From contig JAOADU010000055.1 in assembly GCA_026417155.1 (NCBI GenBank), positions 1 to 51,919 on the forward strand: a DNA stretch of 51,919 nucleotides. The letters are read 5' to 3'. How positions within the stretch are numbered: position 1 is the first letter of the stretch; every line of letters starts with the position of its first letter. Position numbers and translations under genes: made by a program. Below the pieces are notes generated by a model. It had not been told where the DNA came from and searched no databases. It saw nothing but the letters and a program-made list of their open reading frames with translations. Shown here piece by piece: positions 18,008-26,705 of this stretch. The stretch comes from Bacteroidales bacterium. Lineage in GTDB: Bacteria; Bacteroidota; Bacteroidia; Bacteroidales; GWA2-32-17.

Positions 18008-18388
18008 ATGGATCCAATTGTAATTGAAGGCACACCAAAAACTCCATCAGTTAATTTTAATGCTACTACGGGAGTATTAGAAATAAAAGGTCGTTCCATC
18101 CCAGAAAATTCTATAGAATTTTATAAACCTTTAATCGAGTGGATAGAAAAATATGGATCTGCTCCGCAACCCAAAACAATTGTAAATATCCAACTCGAAT
18201 ACTTCAATACAAGTTCTTCAAAATGTATATTAGATGTGTTTAAACGGCTCGAAGCTATCGTAAATAATGGACACGATGTTCTAATTAATTGGCACTACGA
18301 AGAAGATGACGAAGATATGCTCGAAGCAGGTGAAGACTATCAAAGCATAATAAAAGTTCCATTTAAGATGATAGAAGTAGAGGCGTAA
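18008..18388 (+). CDS. siaC: SiaC family regulatory phosphoprotein (DUF1987)
   Basis: This 126-residue protein is clearly SiaC: IEGTPKTPSVNF at the start, GRSIPENSIEFYKPL, and YFNTSSSKC with Thr at position 68, the same position as the phosphorylated Thr68 of Pseudomonas SiaC. WHYEEDDEDMLEAGEDYQ is the conserved acidic block. In Pseudomonas, unphosphorylated SiaC activates the diguanylate cyclase SiaD; here the downstream partner is unknown. It is the last gene of the operon and is followed by a terminator, convergent with sufD. Confidence 0.92.
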   Translation: MDPIVIEGTPKTPSVNFNATTGVLEIKGRSIPENSIEFYKPLIEWIEKYGSAPQPKTIVNIQLEYFNTSSSKCILDVFKRLEAIVNNGHDVLINWHYEEDDEDMLEAGEDYQSIIKVPFKMIEVEA

Positions 18389-18412
18389 GAAGATAGCGAA
18401 AAATAAATGTGT

Positions 18413-18440
18413 AGGCTTTGGTTACTCCAAAGCCTTTTTT
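18413..18440 (+). terminator. Rho-independent terminator after siaC
   Basis: A perfect 9-bp stem (AGGCTTTGG, loop TTACT, CCAAAGCCT) is followed by a run of T residues. It lies between the convergent siaC and sufD ends. The reverse strand lacks a comparable T-run, so it serves mainly siaC. Confidence 0.9.
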
Positions 18441-19810
18441 TATGTGCAAGAAATAGAACAGCGATTGCAACGCGATAATTCTCCACGTAAGCGTTTATCA
18501 ACAAGTGTTTCGATTTCTTCTTTCAGAGGGTCAATGTCAATCTGATTGGTAATATCGCTGGCAAAAGCGAACATCAATAACTGACATGATTCTTTGTGCG
18601 AAATGCCCCGTGAGCGTAAATAAAACATTGCATCGTCGTCGAGTTTACCTGTTGCCGAACCATGGCTACATTTTACATCATCGGCATAAATTTCTAGTTG
18701 TGGCTTAGAACGAACTTTGGCATTTTGACTAATTATTAAATTTTTGTTTGATTGATAAGCGTTTGTTTTTTGAGCATCTTTAGCTACAAAAATTTTCCCC
18801 GAGAAAATGCCTGTTGCTTCATCGTCAAGAATACCTTTGAAAAACTGATTGCTTTCTGATGCTGGTTTATTATGATTTACATGCGTAAAATAATCAATGT
18901 GTTGATTTTTATCGGCAAGCCATAAGCCATACATCGAATTTTTTGCTTCTTCGCCGTTTATTTGAACAAAAATATTATTACGGACTACACCACCATGTAA
19001 TGTAACATAAACACTTTTAAATTCGCTTTGATGCGATTGAGTAATATAATTGTTTGTTAATTGTATAGAATGATTATGAGCATTTTGCATTCTATAAAAA
19101 GAAAGTTTGGCGTTATCTTTCAAATAAATTTCCATAGTTCCATTCATAACAAATGGGCTAATATTGAGGCTGTGATCGCAAAAAAGTATTTGAGTTAAAT
19201 GTGAACTCTCTGATATAATTAAATGACGTGGATAAATTTGAACAGCTTCGTCAGCAACAACTAAATTAATAACTTGAATGGGCTTTTCTAATCTTGCTTG
19301 TGGAGGAATGTACACAAACAATCCATCTTGCATGAATGATAAATTAAGATCATCAAGGAAATTATTTATAGTACGTGATGATTGAGCAAAGTATGGTTTT
19401 ATAAGTTCGGGTTTTTTATTTGTTACTTCACGCAAGCTACCATAAATAAGACCGTCGGAGGTTTCGTGTAATAATTCTTGTTGCGAACTTGCATAATACC
19501 AACCATTAACAAGAATAATTAAATGGGTGTCTAACGATGGGACATCGCACTTGAATACTTCATCTATATTTATATTGCTACATTTCGTTTGCGAAAGATA
19601 AGTCAGTTTGCCCGAAAAATGTGGTTCGAGTGATGTGTATTTATATGTTTCGTCTTTTTTTGTTGGGAATTTATGAATTAAAAAATTCTCGAATGCACGA
19701 GAACGTAAGTGAAACAACCAATCAGGTTGATATTGCTTTTCGTTTTCTAATTGGTTAAATAATGCTTTAAGGTTATCTATTGCAATATCGTGCATGAATG
19801 TGCTTTTCAT
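18440..19810 (-). CDS. sufD: Fe-S cluster assembly protein SufD
   Basis: This 456-residue SufB/SufD-family protein has the parallel beta-helix core. Typical blocks are FVYIPPQARLEKPIQVINLV, the segment with SMYGLWLADKNQHIDYFTHV, the motif HNKPASESNQFFKGILD, and CSHGSATGKLDDDAMFYLRSRG. In the cytoplasm it partners SufB and SufC in the SUF scaffold that builds Fe-S clusters. The C-terminus carries a Cys cluster, CNRCSISC, as in many Bacteroidota SufD proteins. It follows sufC with a 3-base gap. sufS and sufE are not found downstream, because the next gene is convergent. Confidence 0.95.
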   Translation of the reverse strand: MKSTFMHDIAIDNLKALFNQLENEKQYQPDWLFHLRSRAFENFLIHKFPTKKDETYKYTSLEPHFSGKLTYLSQTKCSNINIDEVFKCDVPSLDTHLIILVNGWYYASSQQELLHETSDGLIYGSLREVTNKKPELIKPYFAQSSRTINNFLDDLNLSFMQDGLFVYIPPQARLEKPIQVINLVVADEAVQIYPRHLIISESSHLTQILFCDHSLNISPFVMNGTMEIYLKDNAKLSFYRMQNAHNHSIQLTNNYITQSHQSEFKSVYVTLHGGVVRNNIFVQINGEEAKNSMYGLWLADKNQHIDYFTHVNHNKPASESNQFFKGILDDEATGIFSGKIFVAKDAQKTNAYQSNKNLIISQNAKVRSKPQLEIYADDVKCSHGSATGKLDDDAMFYLRSRGISHKESCQLLMFAFASDITNQIDIDPLKEEIETLVDKRLRGELSRCNRCSISCT

Positions 19811-19813
19811 AAA

Positions 19814-20569
19814 TTAAATTTTTTGATATTCTCTTTTTATCCAGTCGTATCCCTTTTCTTCCAATTCAAGTGCAAGTTCTTTACCTGCAGATTTTACGAT
19901 TCTTCCATCGTATAAGACGTGTACAACATCGGGAATAATGTAATCGAGTAATCGCTGGTAATGAGTAATGACCAAGTATGCATTATCAGGAGATTTAAGT
20001 TTATTTACACCATTAGCAACAATTCGAAGTGCATCAATATCGAGTCCGCTATCTGTTTCGTCGAGAATGGCTAATTTGGGCTCGAGCATTGCCATTTGAA
20101 AAATTTCATTTTTCTTTTTCTCGCCACCCGAAAAGCCTTCATTTACAGAACGATGGGTAAGTTGTGTGTCAATTTCAACCAATTCTTTTTTTTCTCGCAT
20201 GTATTTAAGAAAATCGGAAGAATTTAATGGTGGAAGGTTTCTGTATTTACGAATTTCGTTAACAGCAGTTCGCATAAAAGAAACCATGCTTACACCTGGT
20301 ATTTCAACAGGATATTGAAAACCCAAGAAAATGCCCATTCGTGCTCTTTCTTCAGGAGCTAAATCGAGTAAGTTTTGTCCCATAAATAAAACTTCACCGC
20401 TGGTGATTTCGACATAATCTCGACCAGCAAGAACAGCTGCCAATGTACTTTTACCCGAGCCGTTTGGTCCCATGATTGCATGTACTTCGCCTGCTTTTAT
20501 TTCGAGATTTATACCTTTTAATATGGGTTTGCCATTAATTTGTGCTTTTAAGTTTTTTATTGTTAACAT
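19814..20569 (-). CDS. sufC: Fe-S cluster assembly ATPase SufC
   Basis: This 251-residue ABC-type ATPase has Walker A GPNGSGKST at residues 34-42, the SufC-type signature SGGEKKKNE, and Walker B LAILDETDSGLD. SufC binds SufB and SufD and drives scaffold rearrangement during cluster assembly. The segment IFLGFQYPVEIPGVS is the SufC-specific Q-loop region. It sits between sufB (11-base gap) and sufD (3-base gap) on the minus strand, giving the usual sufBCD order. Confidence 0.97.
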   Translation of the reverse strand: MLTIKNLKAQINGKPILKGINLEIKAGEVHAIMGPNGSGKSTLAAVLAGRDYVEITSGEVLFMGQNLLDLAPEERARMGIFLGFQYPVEIPGVSMVSFMRTAVNEIRKYRNLPPLNSSDFLKYMREKKELVEIDTQLTHRSVNEGFSGGEKKKNEIFQMAMLEPKLAILDETDSGLDIDALRIVANGVNKLKSPDNAYLVITHYQRLLDYIIPDVVHVLYDGRIVKSAGKELALELEEKGYDWIKREYQKI

Positions 20570-20580
20570 AACGAAAAATT

Positions 20581-22023
20581 TTATCCAACACTATTTTCTA
20601 AAGTTATCTGTAATAATTTTTGAGCTTCTACAGCAAATTCCATTGGTAGCTGATTTAATACTTCACGTGCATAGCCATTGACAATCAATCCGACAGCATC
20701 TTCGGTGCTAATTCCACGCTGATTACAATAAAATATTTGATCTTCACCAATTCTCGATGTTGTTGCTTCATGTTCGGCAATGGCAGTGGGGTTGTCTATT
20801 TCGATATATGGGAACGTATGTGCTCCACATTTATCGCTTAATAGCATAGAATCGCATTGAGTAAAATTCCGGGCATTATCGGCATTTTTCATTATTTTTA
20901 CTAACCCTCTATAACTATTTTGACTATAACCCGCAGAAATACCTTTCGATACTATACGACTGCGAGTATTTTTTCCAATGTGTATCATTTTTGTTCCTGT
21001 ATCGGCTTGTTGGTAGTTGTTTGTTACTGCCACGGAGTAAAATTCACCAATAGAATTATCACCTTTTAATATGCAACTGGGATATTTCCAAGTAATAGCT
21101 GATCCCGTTTCGACTTGAGTCCAAGAAATTTTTGAATTTTCTTCTTTACAAATTCCTCGTTTGGTAACAAAGTTGTAAATACCTCCCTTGCCATTTTTAT
21201 CGCCAGGATACCAGTTTTGGACGGTCGAATATTTAATTTCGGCATTTTTTAATGCAATTAGTTCGACAACAGCAGCATGCAATTGATGTTCGTCGCGCAT
21301 GGGGGCAGTACACCCTTCTAAGTAACTGACATACGAATCTTCATCGGCAATAATGAGTGTTCGCTCGAACTGTCCTGTGTTTTTTGCGTTGATGCGAAAA
21401 TATGTGGATAACTCCATTGGACAGCGTACGCCTTTGGGAATATATACAAACGAACCATCGCTAAATACAGCTGAATTAAGGGCAGCAAAAAAATTATCGG
21501 TATAAGGAACTACCGAACCAAGGTATTTCTTTACTAAATCGGGGTGTTCGCGAATAGCTTCACTCATCGAACAAAATATAATACCAAGATTTGCTAAGGT
21601 CTCTTTGAAGGTAGTTTTAATGGAAACACTATCCATTACAGCATCAACTGCAACACCGCTTAATTGTTTTTGTTCTTCGAGAGGTATTCCAAGTTTATCG
21701 AATGTTTTTTTTAATTCTGGATCAATGTCGTCGAGCGACTCGGGGGCTTTATTTTTCTTGGGAGCTGCATAATAAATGATTTCCTGATAATCTATAGGAG
21801 GAATTTTTAAATGTGCCCAAGTAGGCATTTCCATTTGTTTCCAATATTCGAAAGCTTTTAATCGCCATTCAAGCATAAATGAAGGTTCACCCTTAATTTC
21901 TGATAAGCGACGAATAATATCTTCATTTATTCCTTTTGGAAAAGTTTCGGTTTCTATATTTGTTGTAAAGCCATATTTATAGTCCGATTGAGTAAGATTT
22001 TGAATAATATCTTCGCTATTCAT
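20581..22023 (-). CDS. sufB: Fe-S cluster assembly protein SufB
   Basis: The 480-residue product shows SufB-specific blocks: [58 protein letters not shown] and [21 protein letters not shown]. It is the main scaffold subunit for cluster assembly with SufC and SufD. It is the first gene of the operon; no iscR/sufR-type regulator gene lies next to it. A promoter-like TAAATTTG is found about 20 bases upstream on the minus strand. Confidence 0.97.
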   Translation of the reverse strand: MNSEDIIQNLTQSDYKYGFTTNIETETFPKGINEDIIRRLSEIKGEPSFMLEWRLKAFEYWKQMEMPTWAHLKIPPIDYQEIIYYAAPKKNKAPESLDDIDPELKKTFDKLGIPLEEQKQLSGVAVDAVMDSVSIKTTFKETLANLGIIFCSMSEAIREHPDLVKKYLGSVVPYTDNFFAALNSAVFSDGSFVYIPKGVRCPMELSTYFRINAKNTGQFERTLIIADEDSYVSYLEGCTAPMRDEHQLHAAVVELIALKNAEIKYSTVQNWYPGDKNGKGGIYNFVTKRGICKEENSKISWTQVETGSAITWKYPSCILKGDNSIGEFYSVAVTNNYQQADTGTKMIHIGKNTRSRIVSKGISAGYSQNSYRGLVKIMKNADNARNFTQCDSMLLSDKCGAHTFPYIEIDNPTAIAEHEATTSRIGEDQIFYCNQRGISTEDAVGLIVNGYAREVLNQLPMEFAVEAQKLLQITLENSVG

Positions 22024-22040
22024 GGAATCAATTGTTTTTG

Positions 22041-22048
22041 CAAATTTA
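22041..22048 (-). promoter_or_regulatory. Probable -7 promoter element for sufBCD
   Basis: On the minus strand the sequence reads TAAATTTG, matching TAnnTTTG, 17 bases before the sufB ATG. No clear -33 box. The rest of the 229-base divergent gap to 22252 is AT-rich and shows no other structure I can support. Confidence 0.45.
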
Positions 22049-22252
22049 ATTAGAATATTTCTAAATAAAAAAGATTATTTGATTTTCTTACTGAAATAAT
22101 GTTAATTTTTATTTAAATAGATTTTATATTTATTTTTCAATGAATACGAAAATTGCGATGAATTATAAACTTTATTTCGAGTATTTCATAAAATACATTG
22201 TAGAATAGTTAAAAAAATTAAATGTAATTTTATAGTTTATTTTTTAAGAGAT

Positions 22253-23677
22253 ATGTATAGGTTTGTATTTTTACTTGTAGTTTCTATTCAAACCATTGCA
22301 CAAAATAATGTATTAATAGATTCACTAATGTACCATGCGACTATTTTAAGTAGTGACTCTATGGAGGGAAGATTACCAGGTACAGAAGGTTATGAAAAGG
22401 CAGTAAATTATATTGTAAGTTGTTTTAAGCGGTATGGATTGAATAAATTTACAGAATATCCTAACTTTAAACAGTATGTAAATATTGAACACAATAGAAT
22501 AATTTGCCCATGCGATTTTTATATAATTCATCCAACCAGAGGCCGCATGGATTATGTTCATGGAGAGGATTATAGTGTGAGAGGTTTTAGTGGAAGTGGT
22601 GAATTTTTATCAGAAACGGCATTTGTTGGTTATGGTATTGATACTGTTGGATACAATGAATATGAAAATGTAGATGTGCAAGGAAAAGTAGTGTTAATGT
22701 TTAAAGGCAATCCCAGATTAAAGGGCAAATTGTTTCCAAATTTTAGTATTGCTCAGAAAGTAAAAACGGCTCAAAAATATGGAGCTAAAGCAATATTATT
22801 TGTTTCCGATTTGGCTTATAAATCGCAAAAGCCCATCGGTAGCGTGATGTGTGCTCGCGGCAGCGATTATCAAAACTTCCCAATGTTTGAGATCAGTCAA
22901 CAGGTAGCAAATGATTTATTAAGCGAACAAAACATTACATTGGATAGTTTATACGTTCAGATACAAAAAACAGAATTTCCTGCATCAGTAAATTTACGTG
23001 CAAAAGTATATATTCGGGTTATGCACGAATATTTTCCAAAGGTAAGTGTACCGAATATAATTGCATTTAAAGAAGGTGAAGACTTAAAACTAAAACATCA
23101 GTACGTCTTAGTAATGGCTCATTTAGATCATATTGGAAAACATGGAAATGTAATTTATTTTGGTGCAAATGACAATGCCTCGGGGAGTGCTGCAGTAATA
23201 GAGTTGGCTAGATTATTTTCAACATTAAAAACTAAGCGGAGCATTATTTTCGCTTTGCTTACTTCGGAAGAGCAAGGCTTGTTGGGAGCAAAGTATTTAG
23301 CCAAAAACTTGCCTGTTAATCCTGAACAAATCGTAGCAGCTTTTAACTTTGATTGCATTGCTGTAGGCGATAGCATTCAGTTAGGCAATGGGAAATCTAA
23401 TCCTAAATTGTTCGAATTAGCTAAGTCTTTAGATATAGAAGGTTCGGTAATAAAACAAACATGGGGTGGTGGAGGTGCCGATCTATCTCCTTTTTATGAA
23501 TTAGGAATACCGGGATTGTATTTTGTTTCGACAAATAGTTATAAACACTTACATTTACCAACCGACAAAATAGATACTTTTAATATACCCTTATTTAAAA
23601 AAATGGTAGCCTTAGGTTACAGAGTTGTATTGTCAGTAGCTAATAATCAATATGAAAAAGAAAAAATTATAAACTAA
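22253..23677 (+). CDS. Secreted M28 family metallopeptidase with PA-like insert
   Basis: The 474-residue protein starts with a signal peptide (MYRFVFLLVVSIQTIAQ). The di-zinc M28 motifs are present: MAHLDHIG, NDNASGSAAVIELA, TSEEQGLLGAKYL, FNFDC and a late His in the TNSYKHLHLPTD segment. Between about residues 100 and 230 lies a PA-like domain (VQGKVVLMFKGNP, KYGAKAILFVSD). It should act as an exported aminopeptidase or carboxypeptidase. There is no clear C-terminal T9SS sorting domain, so it is probably periplasmic or membrane-associated. It lies upstream of porV with a 268-base gap. Confidence 0.9.
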   Translation: MYRFVFLLVVSIQTIAQNNVLIDSLMYHATILSSDSMEGRLPGTEGYEKAVNYIVSCFKRYGLNKFTEYPNFKQYVNIEHNRIICPCDFYIIHPTRGRMDYVHGEDYSVRGFSGSGEFLSETAFVGYGIDTVGYNEYENVDVQGKVVLMFKGNPRLKGKLFPNFSIAQKVKTAQKYGAKAILFVSDLAYKSQKPIGSVMCARGSDYQNFPMFEISQQVANDLLSEQNITLDSLYVQIQKTEFPASVNLRAKVYIRVMHEYFPKVSVPNIIAFKEGEDLKLKHQYVLVMAHLDHIGKHGNVIYFGANDNASGSAAVIELARLFSTLKTKRSIIFALLTSEEQGLLGAKYLAKNLPVNPEQIVAAFNFDCIAVGDSIQLGNGKSNPKLFELAKSLDIEGSVIKQTWGGGGADLSPFYELGIPGLYFVSTNSYKHLHLPTDKIDTFNIPLFKKMVALGYRVVLSVANNQYEKEKIIN

Positions 23678-23945
23678 TTAAAGTAAGATTGATTTTATTG
23701 GAGAACAAATGGAAAGTAAAAAGGTTTAGAGAATAATTGCACTAGGCAAATTTGAAAATTGTTTCCACTTGGCATCTTTGCCCATGTTTTTTAACAAGGT
23801 TAGTATGATTATAATAAAATTATATATACTGAAAAAGATAATTGTAGTTTATAGACAAAAATTAGATATCATACAATAATCGAAACATTTTAGCGTTATT
23901 CTATATCTCAATGAAAAAAAGTATTTTTGTAAAAAAATTGATGTA
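23678..23945 (+). other. Intergenic region upstream of porV
   Basis: This 268-base AT-rich gap holds no open reading frame or hairpin that I can support. The only signal is a -7-like TATTTTTG at 23922-23929, just before the porV start. Confidence 0.5.
23922..23929 (+). promoter_or_regulatory. Probable -7 promoter element for porV
   Basis: TATTTTTG matches TAnnTTTG, 16 bases before the ATG at 23946. No good -33 match was seen. Confidence 0.5.
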
Positions 23946-25211
23946 ATGAATATACGATTAATTTTTTGTGCAATTCTTCTGATTAATGCGCTTACAGGCT
24001 TTTCGCAAATTTCTAATCAGCAACTTAATGGACGCGATGGCGAAGCTAATGTAATTACAACAGCAGTCCCATTTTTAACGATTGCTCCCGACTCTCGTTC
24101 GGGTGCTATGGGAGATGCGGGGGTTAGCACTTCGCCCGACATTAACTCACAGCATCACAACCCAGCTAAGTATGCGTTTATGAAAAACGATTTTGGCGTT
24201 TCCATTTCTTATACACCGTGGTTGCGTCAACTGGTCAACGACATCAATTTAGCGTATCTGGCAGCATATAAAAAAATTGGTGGTGGCCAAACTTTAAGTG
24301 CTTCATTACGCTATTTCTCACTCGGCGATATAACGTTTACAAATATGAATGGCGAAGTTACCGGTCAACATCGTCCTAATGAGTTTGCTATAGATTTTGG
24401 TTATAATCGTATGTTGAGTAAATATTTTAGTGGTTCAGTTGCACTTCGGTATATTAATTCAAACTTAACGGGAGGATATTCGGGTACAGGTGTTCAAACT
24501 AAAGTGGGACAAGCCTTTTCGTCGGATGTTTCTGTTTTTTATACTCGTCAGCTCGAAATACAGAAGAAAAATTCCGAAATTAATGCAGGTATCAACATCT
24601 CAAATATTGGTTCTAAAATGTCTTATACCGACAATGCTCAAAAAGATTTTTTACCTGCAATGTTGCGATTAGGTTCATCATTTAAAATGGATTTAGACGA
24701 CTATAATAGCTTAATGGGTGTAGTAGAATTAAGTAAATTATTAGTTCCCACTCCACCTATATATTATGCAGTAGGCGATACATTACCCGATGGAACAATT
24801 GTAAATGTTCCTCAAAAGTGGGTAAAATATGGTAAAGATCCAGTAGTTTCTGTACCAGCGGGAATTTTTCAATCGTTTTGGGATGCTCCGGGTGTTCAAC
24901 TCGACCCAATGAACCCTAACGACAGAAGCGTATTAAAAGAAGAGTGGAGAGAAATTAACTGGTCAATAGGGCTTGAATATTGGTATGCCAAACAATTTGC
25001 ATTGAGAGGTGGTTATTTTCATGAAGATGCTACAAAAGGAAATAGAAAATTTTTTACAGTTGGATTGGGGCTACGACTAAAGGTTTTTGCTCTCGATTTT
25101 TCATATTTAATACCTACTTCACAGCGTCACCCATTGGGCAATACGTTGCGTTTTACTATCATGTTTGATTTTGAAGCAGCAAAAAAAGAGTCTAAAGCCT
25201 CAAACAATTAA
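23946..25211 (+). CDS. porV: Type IX secretion system outer membrane protein PorV (LptO)
   Basis: This 421-residue outer-membrane beta-barrel has a signal peptide (IFCAILLINALTGFSQ) and the PorV N-terminal pattern VITTAVPFLTIAPDSRSGAMG, followed by HHNPAKYAF and SYTPWLRQLVNDINLAYLA. It ends in strand-rich sequence (LRFTIMFDF) and a short charged tail. PorV shuttles T9SS cargo from the translocon to the PorU attachment complex at the cell surface. It supports secretion of cargo such as the SprB-repeat adhesin and the putative CTD protein in this window. ispF follows after 5 bases. porU, often adjacent in other genomes, is not here. Confidence 0.95.
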   Translation: MNIRLIFCAILLINALTGFSQISNQQLNGRDGEANVITTAVPFLTIAPDSRSGAMGDAGVSTSPDINSQHHNPAKYAFMKNDFGVSISYTPWLRQLVNDINLAYLAAYKKIGGGQTLSASLRYFSLGDITFTNMNGEVTGQHRPNEFAIDFGYNRMLSKYFSGSVALRYINSNLTGGYSGTGVQTKVGQAFSSDVSVFYTRQLEIQKKNSEINAGINISNIGSKMSYTDNAQKDFLPAMLRLGSSFKMDLDDYNSLMGVVELSKLLVPTPPIYYAVGDTLPDGTIVNVPQKWVKYGKDPVVSVPAGIFQSFWDAPGVQLDPMNPNDRSVLKEEWREINWSIGLEYWYAKQFALRGGYFHEDATKGNRKFFTVGLGLRLKVFALDFSYLIPTSQRHPLGNTLRFTIMFDFEAAKKESKASNN

Positions 25212-25216
25212 TCAAT

Positions 25217-25696
25217 ATGTCTTATCGTATTGGCATTGGCTACGATGTTCATGCTCTTATCCCTGGGGAATTTATCATTATAGGTGGAGTAAAAATACCG
25301 AATACTCACACAACACGAGCTCATTCTGATGGAGATGTGTTGCTTCATGCTATTTGCGATGCAATGTTGGGTGCAGCTGGTCTTGGTGACATTGGACAGC
25401 ATTACCCCAATAATGACCATACGTATAAAAACATAAGTAGTTTATTGTTACTTGAGAAGACTTTGCAATTAATAATACATTCGGGTTACAAAATTGTAAA
25501 TATTGATGCAACAATCATTGCCGAGAAACCTAAAATCTTGGCATATAGCAATGAGATGAAAATTAATATTTCTCGTGTTTTGAAAATTAGTGAACATCAA
25601 ATTTCTATAAAAGCAACCACAAACGAATCTATAGGGTTTATTGGACGAGGTGAAGGGATTGCGGCTATTGCCACAATATTACTTGAAACTTATTGA
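25217..25696 (+). CDS. ispF: 2-C-methyl-D-erythritol 2,4-cyclodiphosphate synthase
   Basis: This is a 159-residue IspF. GIGYDVHAL gives the zinc ligands D10 and H12, RAHSDGDVLLHAICDAMLGA supplies the third ligand, and GFIGRGEGIAAIA is the conserved C-terminal end. It catalyses cyclisation of CDP-ME-2-phosphate in the MEP isoprenoid pathway; dxr of the same pathway is at 34451-35602. It lies 5 bases after porV. Its last 7 bases overlap the convergent nuclease-like gene. Confidence 0.97.
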   Translation: MSYRIGIGYDVHALIPGEFIIIGGVKIPNTHTTRAHSDGDVLLHAICDAMLGAAGLGDIGQHYPNNDHTYKNISSLLLLEKTLQLIIHSGYKIVNIDATIIAEKPKILAYSNEMKINISRVLKISEHQISIKATTNESIGFIGRGEGIAAIATILLETY

Positions 25697-26151
25697 TAAA
25701 ATAAAAGTAATTGCTGATAATGCGGTATCTCTTTAACAGCAGACCATCCGTTATTATAATAAAAACAATAATGAACGAAGCCATTTGTAAGTAAGATAAA
25801 AGCCGATTTGTAATGCAAATTATAAAGACCTAATTGGGTAAGATTTTTTTGTGTTAATGATTGAGAGGGTGATTTGCATTCGCATAAAAGTATAGGTTTG
25901 ATGTGTGAAGAAAATACAGCAACATCTATGCGTAATAATTTTTGATTTACACGAAAACCATACTCAACTTGTATTAATGATTCTGGACATTGTTTATATT
26001 CAATTAAATACCATATAACATGTTGTCGAACCCATTCTTCGGGAGTAAGCTGAATCCATTTTTTTCGAATTCGATCGAAAATAAATAACAAATTTTCGTT
26101 TTCTTTCAATTGGAAATTAAACGATGGAAAATTTAGCTTGGGAAGATTCAT
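25690..26151 (-). CDS. HsdR_N-like PD-(D/E)xK nuclease-fold protein
   Basis: This 153-residue protein fits the stand-alone type I restriction R-subunit N-terminal family (HSDR_N_2). PEEWVRQHVIWYLIE is the typical helix, and the nuclease core is RIDVAVF with Asp followed by LLCECKSPSQSL, which has the E-x-K pair. It lacks helicase domains, and no HsdM or HsdS gene is nearby, so it is not a restriction system. Such proteins are widespread in Bacteroidota. It overlaps the ruvC stop by 4 bases and is probably co-transcribed with ruvC, which suggests, but does not prove, a role in DNA repair. Confidence 0.8.
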   Translation of the reverse strand: MNLPKLNFPSFNFQLKENENLLFIFDRIRKKWIQLTPEEWVRQHVIWYLIEYKQCPESLIQVEYGFRVNQKLLRIDVAVFSSHIKPILLCECKSPSQSLTQKNLTQLGLYNLHYKSAFILLTNGFVHYCFYYNNGWSAVKEIPHYQQLLLFYQ

Positions 26152-26705
26152 ACAATACGGTCTTTGTTGTTTTTTAAAAATTCATCCCATGTTTGTATTT
26201 TTTTATTTGTAATGTTATTTTTTTGAAAAGAATGACATACTGCAACTGCTAATGCGTCGGTGGCATCGAGTAAACGCGGAATTTCGGAAAATTTAAGTAA
26301 ATGCTGCAAAATAACAGCCATTTGTTCTTTCGATGCATTGCCATTGCCAGTAATGCTTTGTTTAATTTTTCGAGGTGAGTATTCAAATACTGGAAGTTGA
26401 AAAGAAAGGGCCGAAGCAATAGCAACTCCTTGAGCTCGTCCAAGTTTTAACATCGATTGTACATTTTTTCCATAAAAAGGAGCCTCTATTGCCATCTCTT
26501 GAGGTTTATATTCTTTGATGAGCATTGAGGTACGTTCAAAAATATAATTTAGTTTTTGATAGGGATCGTTAATTTTTTTTAGTTCTATAACCCCAAATGC
26601 TACACACGACAATTTTCCTGATAGCATATTTATAATTCCATAACCCATTATTTGGGTACCCGGATCAATGCCTAAAATTAAAAAATCATTGTTCTTGTTT
26701 TTCAT
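26148..26705 (-). CDS. ruvC: Crossover junction endodeoxyribonuclease RuvC
   Basis: The 185-residue RuvC has its acidic catalytic residues in LGIDPGTQIMGYG, MAIEAPFYGKN and DATDALAVAVCH. It resolves Holliday junctions together with RuvAB. The start at 26705 (MKNKNNDFLILGID) fits family length; a longer frame from 26750 adds 15 residues that belong to the transporter's coding end. It overlaps the EamA gene by 20 bases and the following nuclease-like gene by 4, all in one minus-strand operon. Confidence 0.95.
   Translation of the reverse strand: MKNKNNDFLILGIDPGTQIMGYGIINMLSGKLSCVAFGVIELKKINDPYQKLNYIFERTSMLIKEYKPQEMAIEAPFYGKNVQSMLKLGRAQGVAIASALSFQLPVFEYSPRKIKQSITGNGNASKEQMAVILQHLLKFSEIPRLLDATDALAVAVCHSFQKNNITNKKIQTWDEFLKNNKDRIV

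Noticed and set aside
25690-26151. Type I restriction-modification system
   Set aside because: Only an HsdR_N-like domain is present; no helicase part, HsdM or HsdS gene is nearby.
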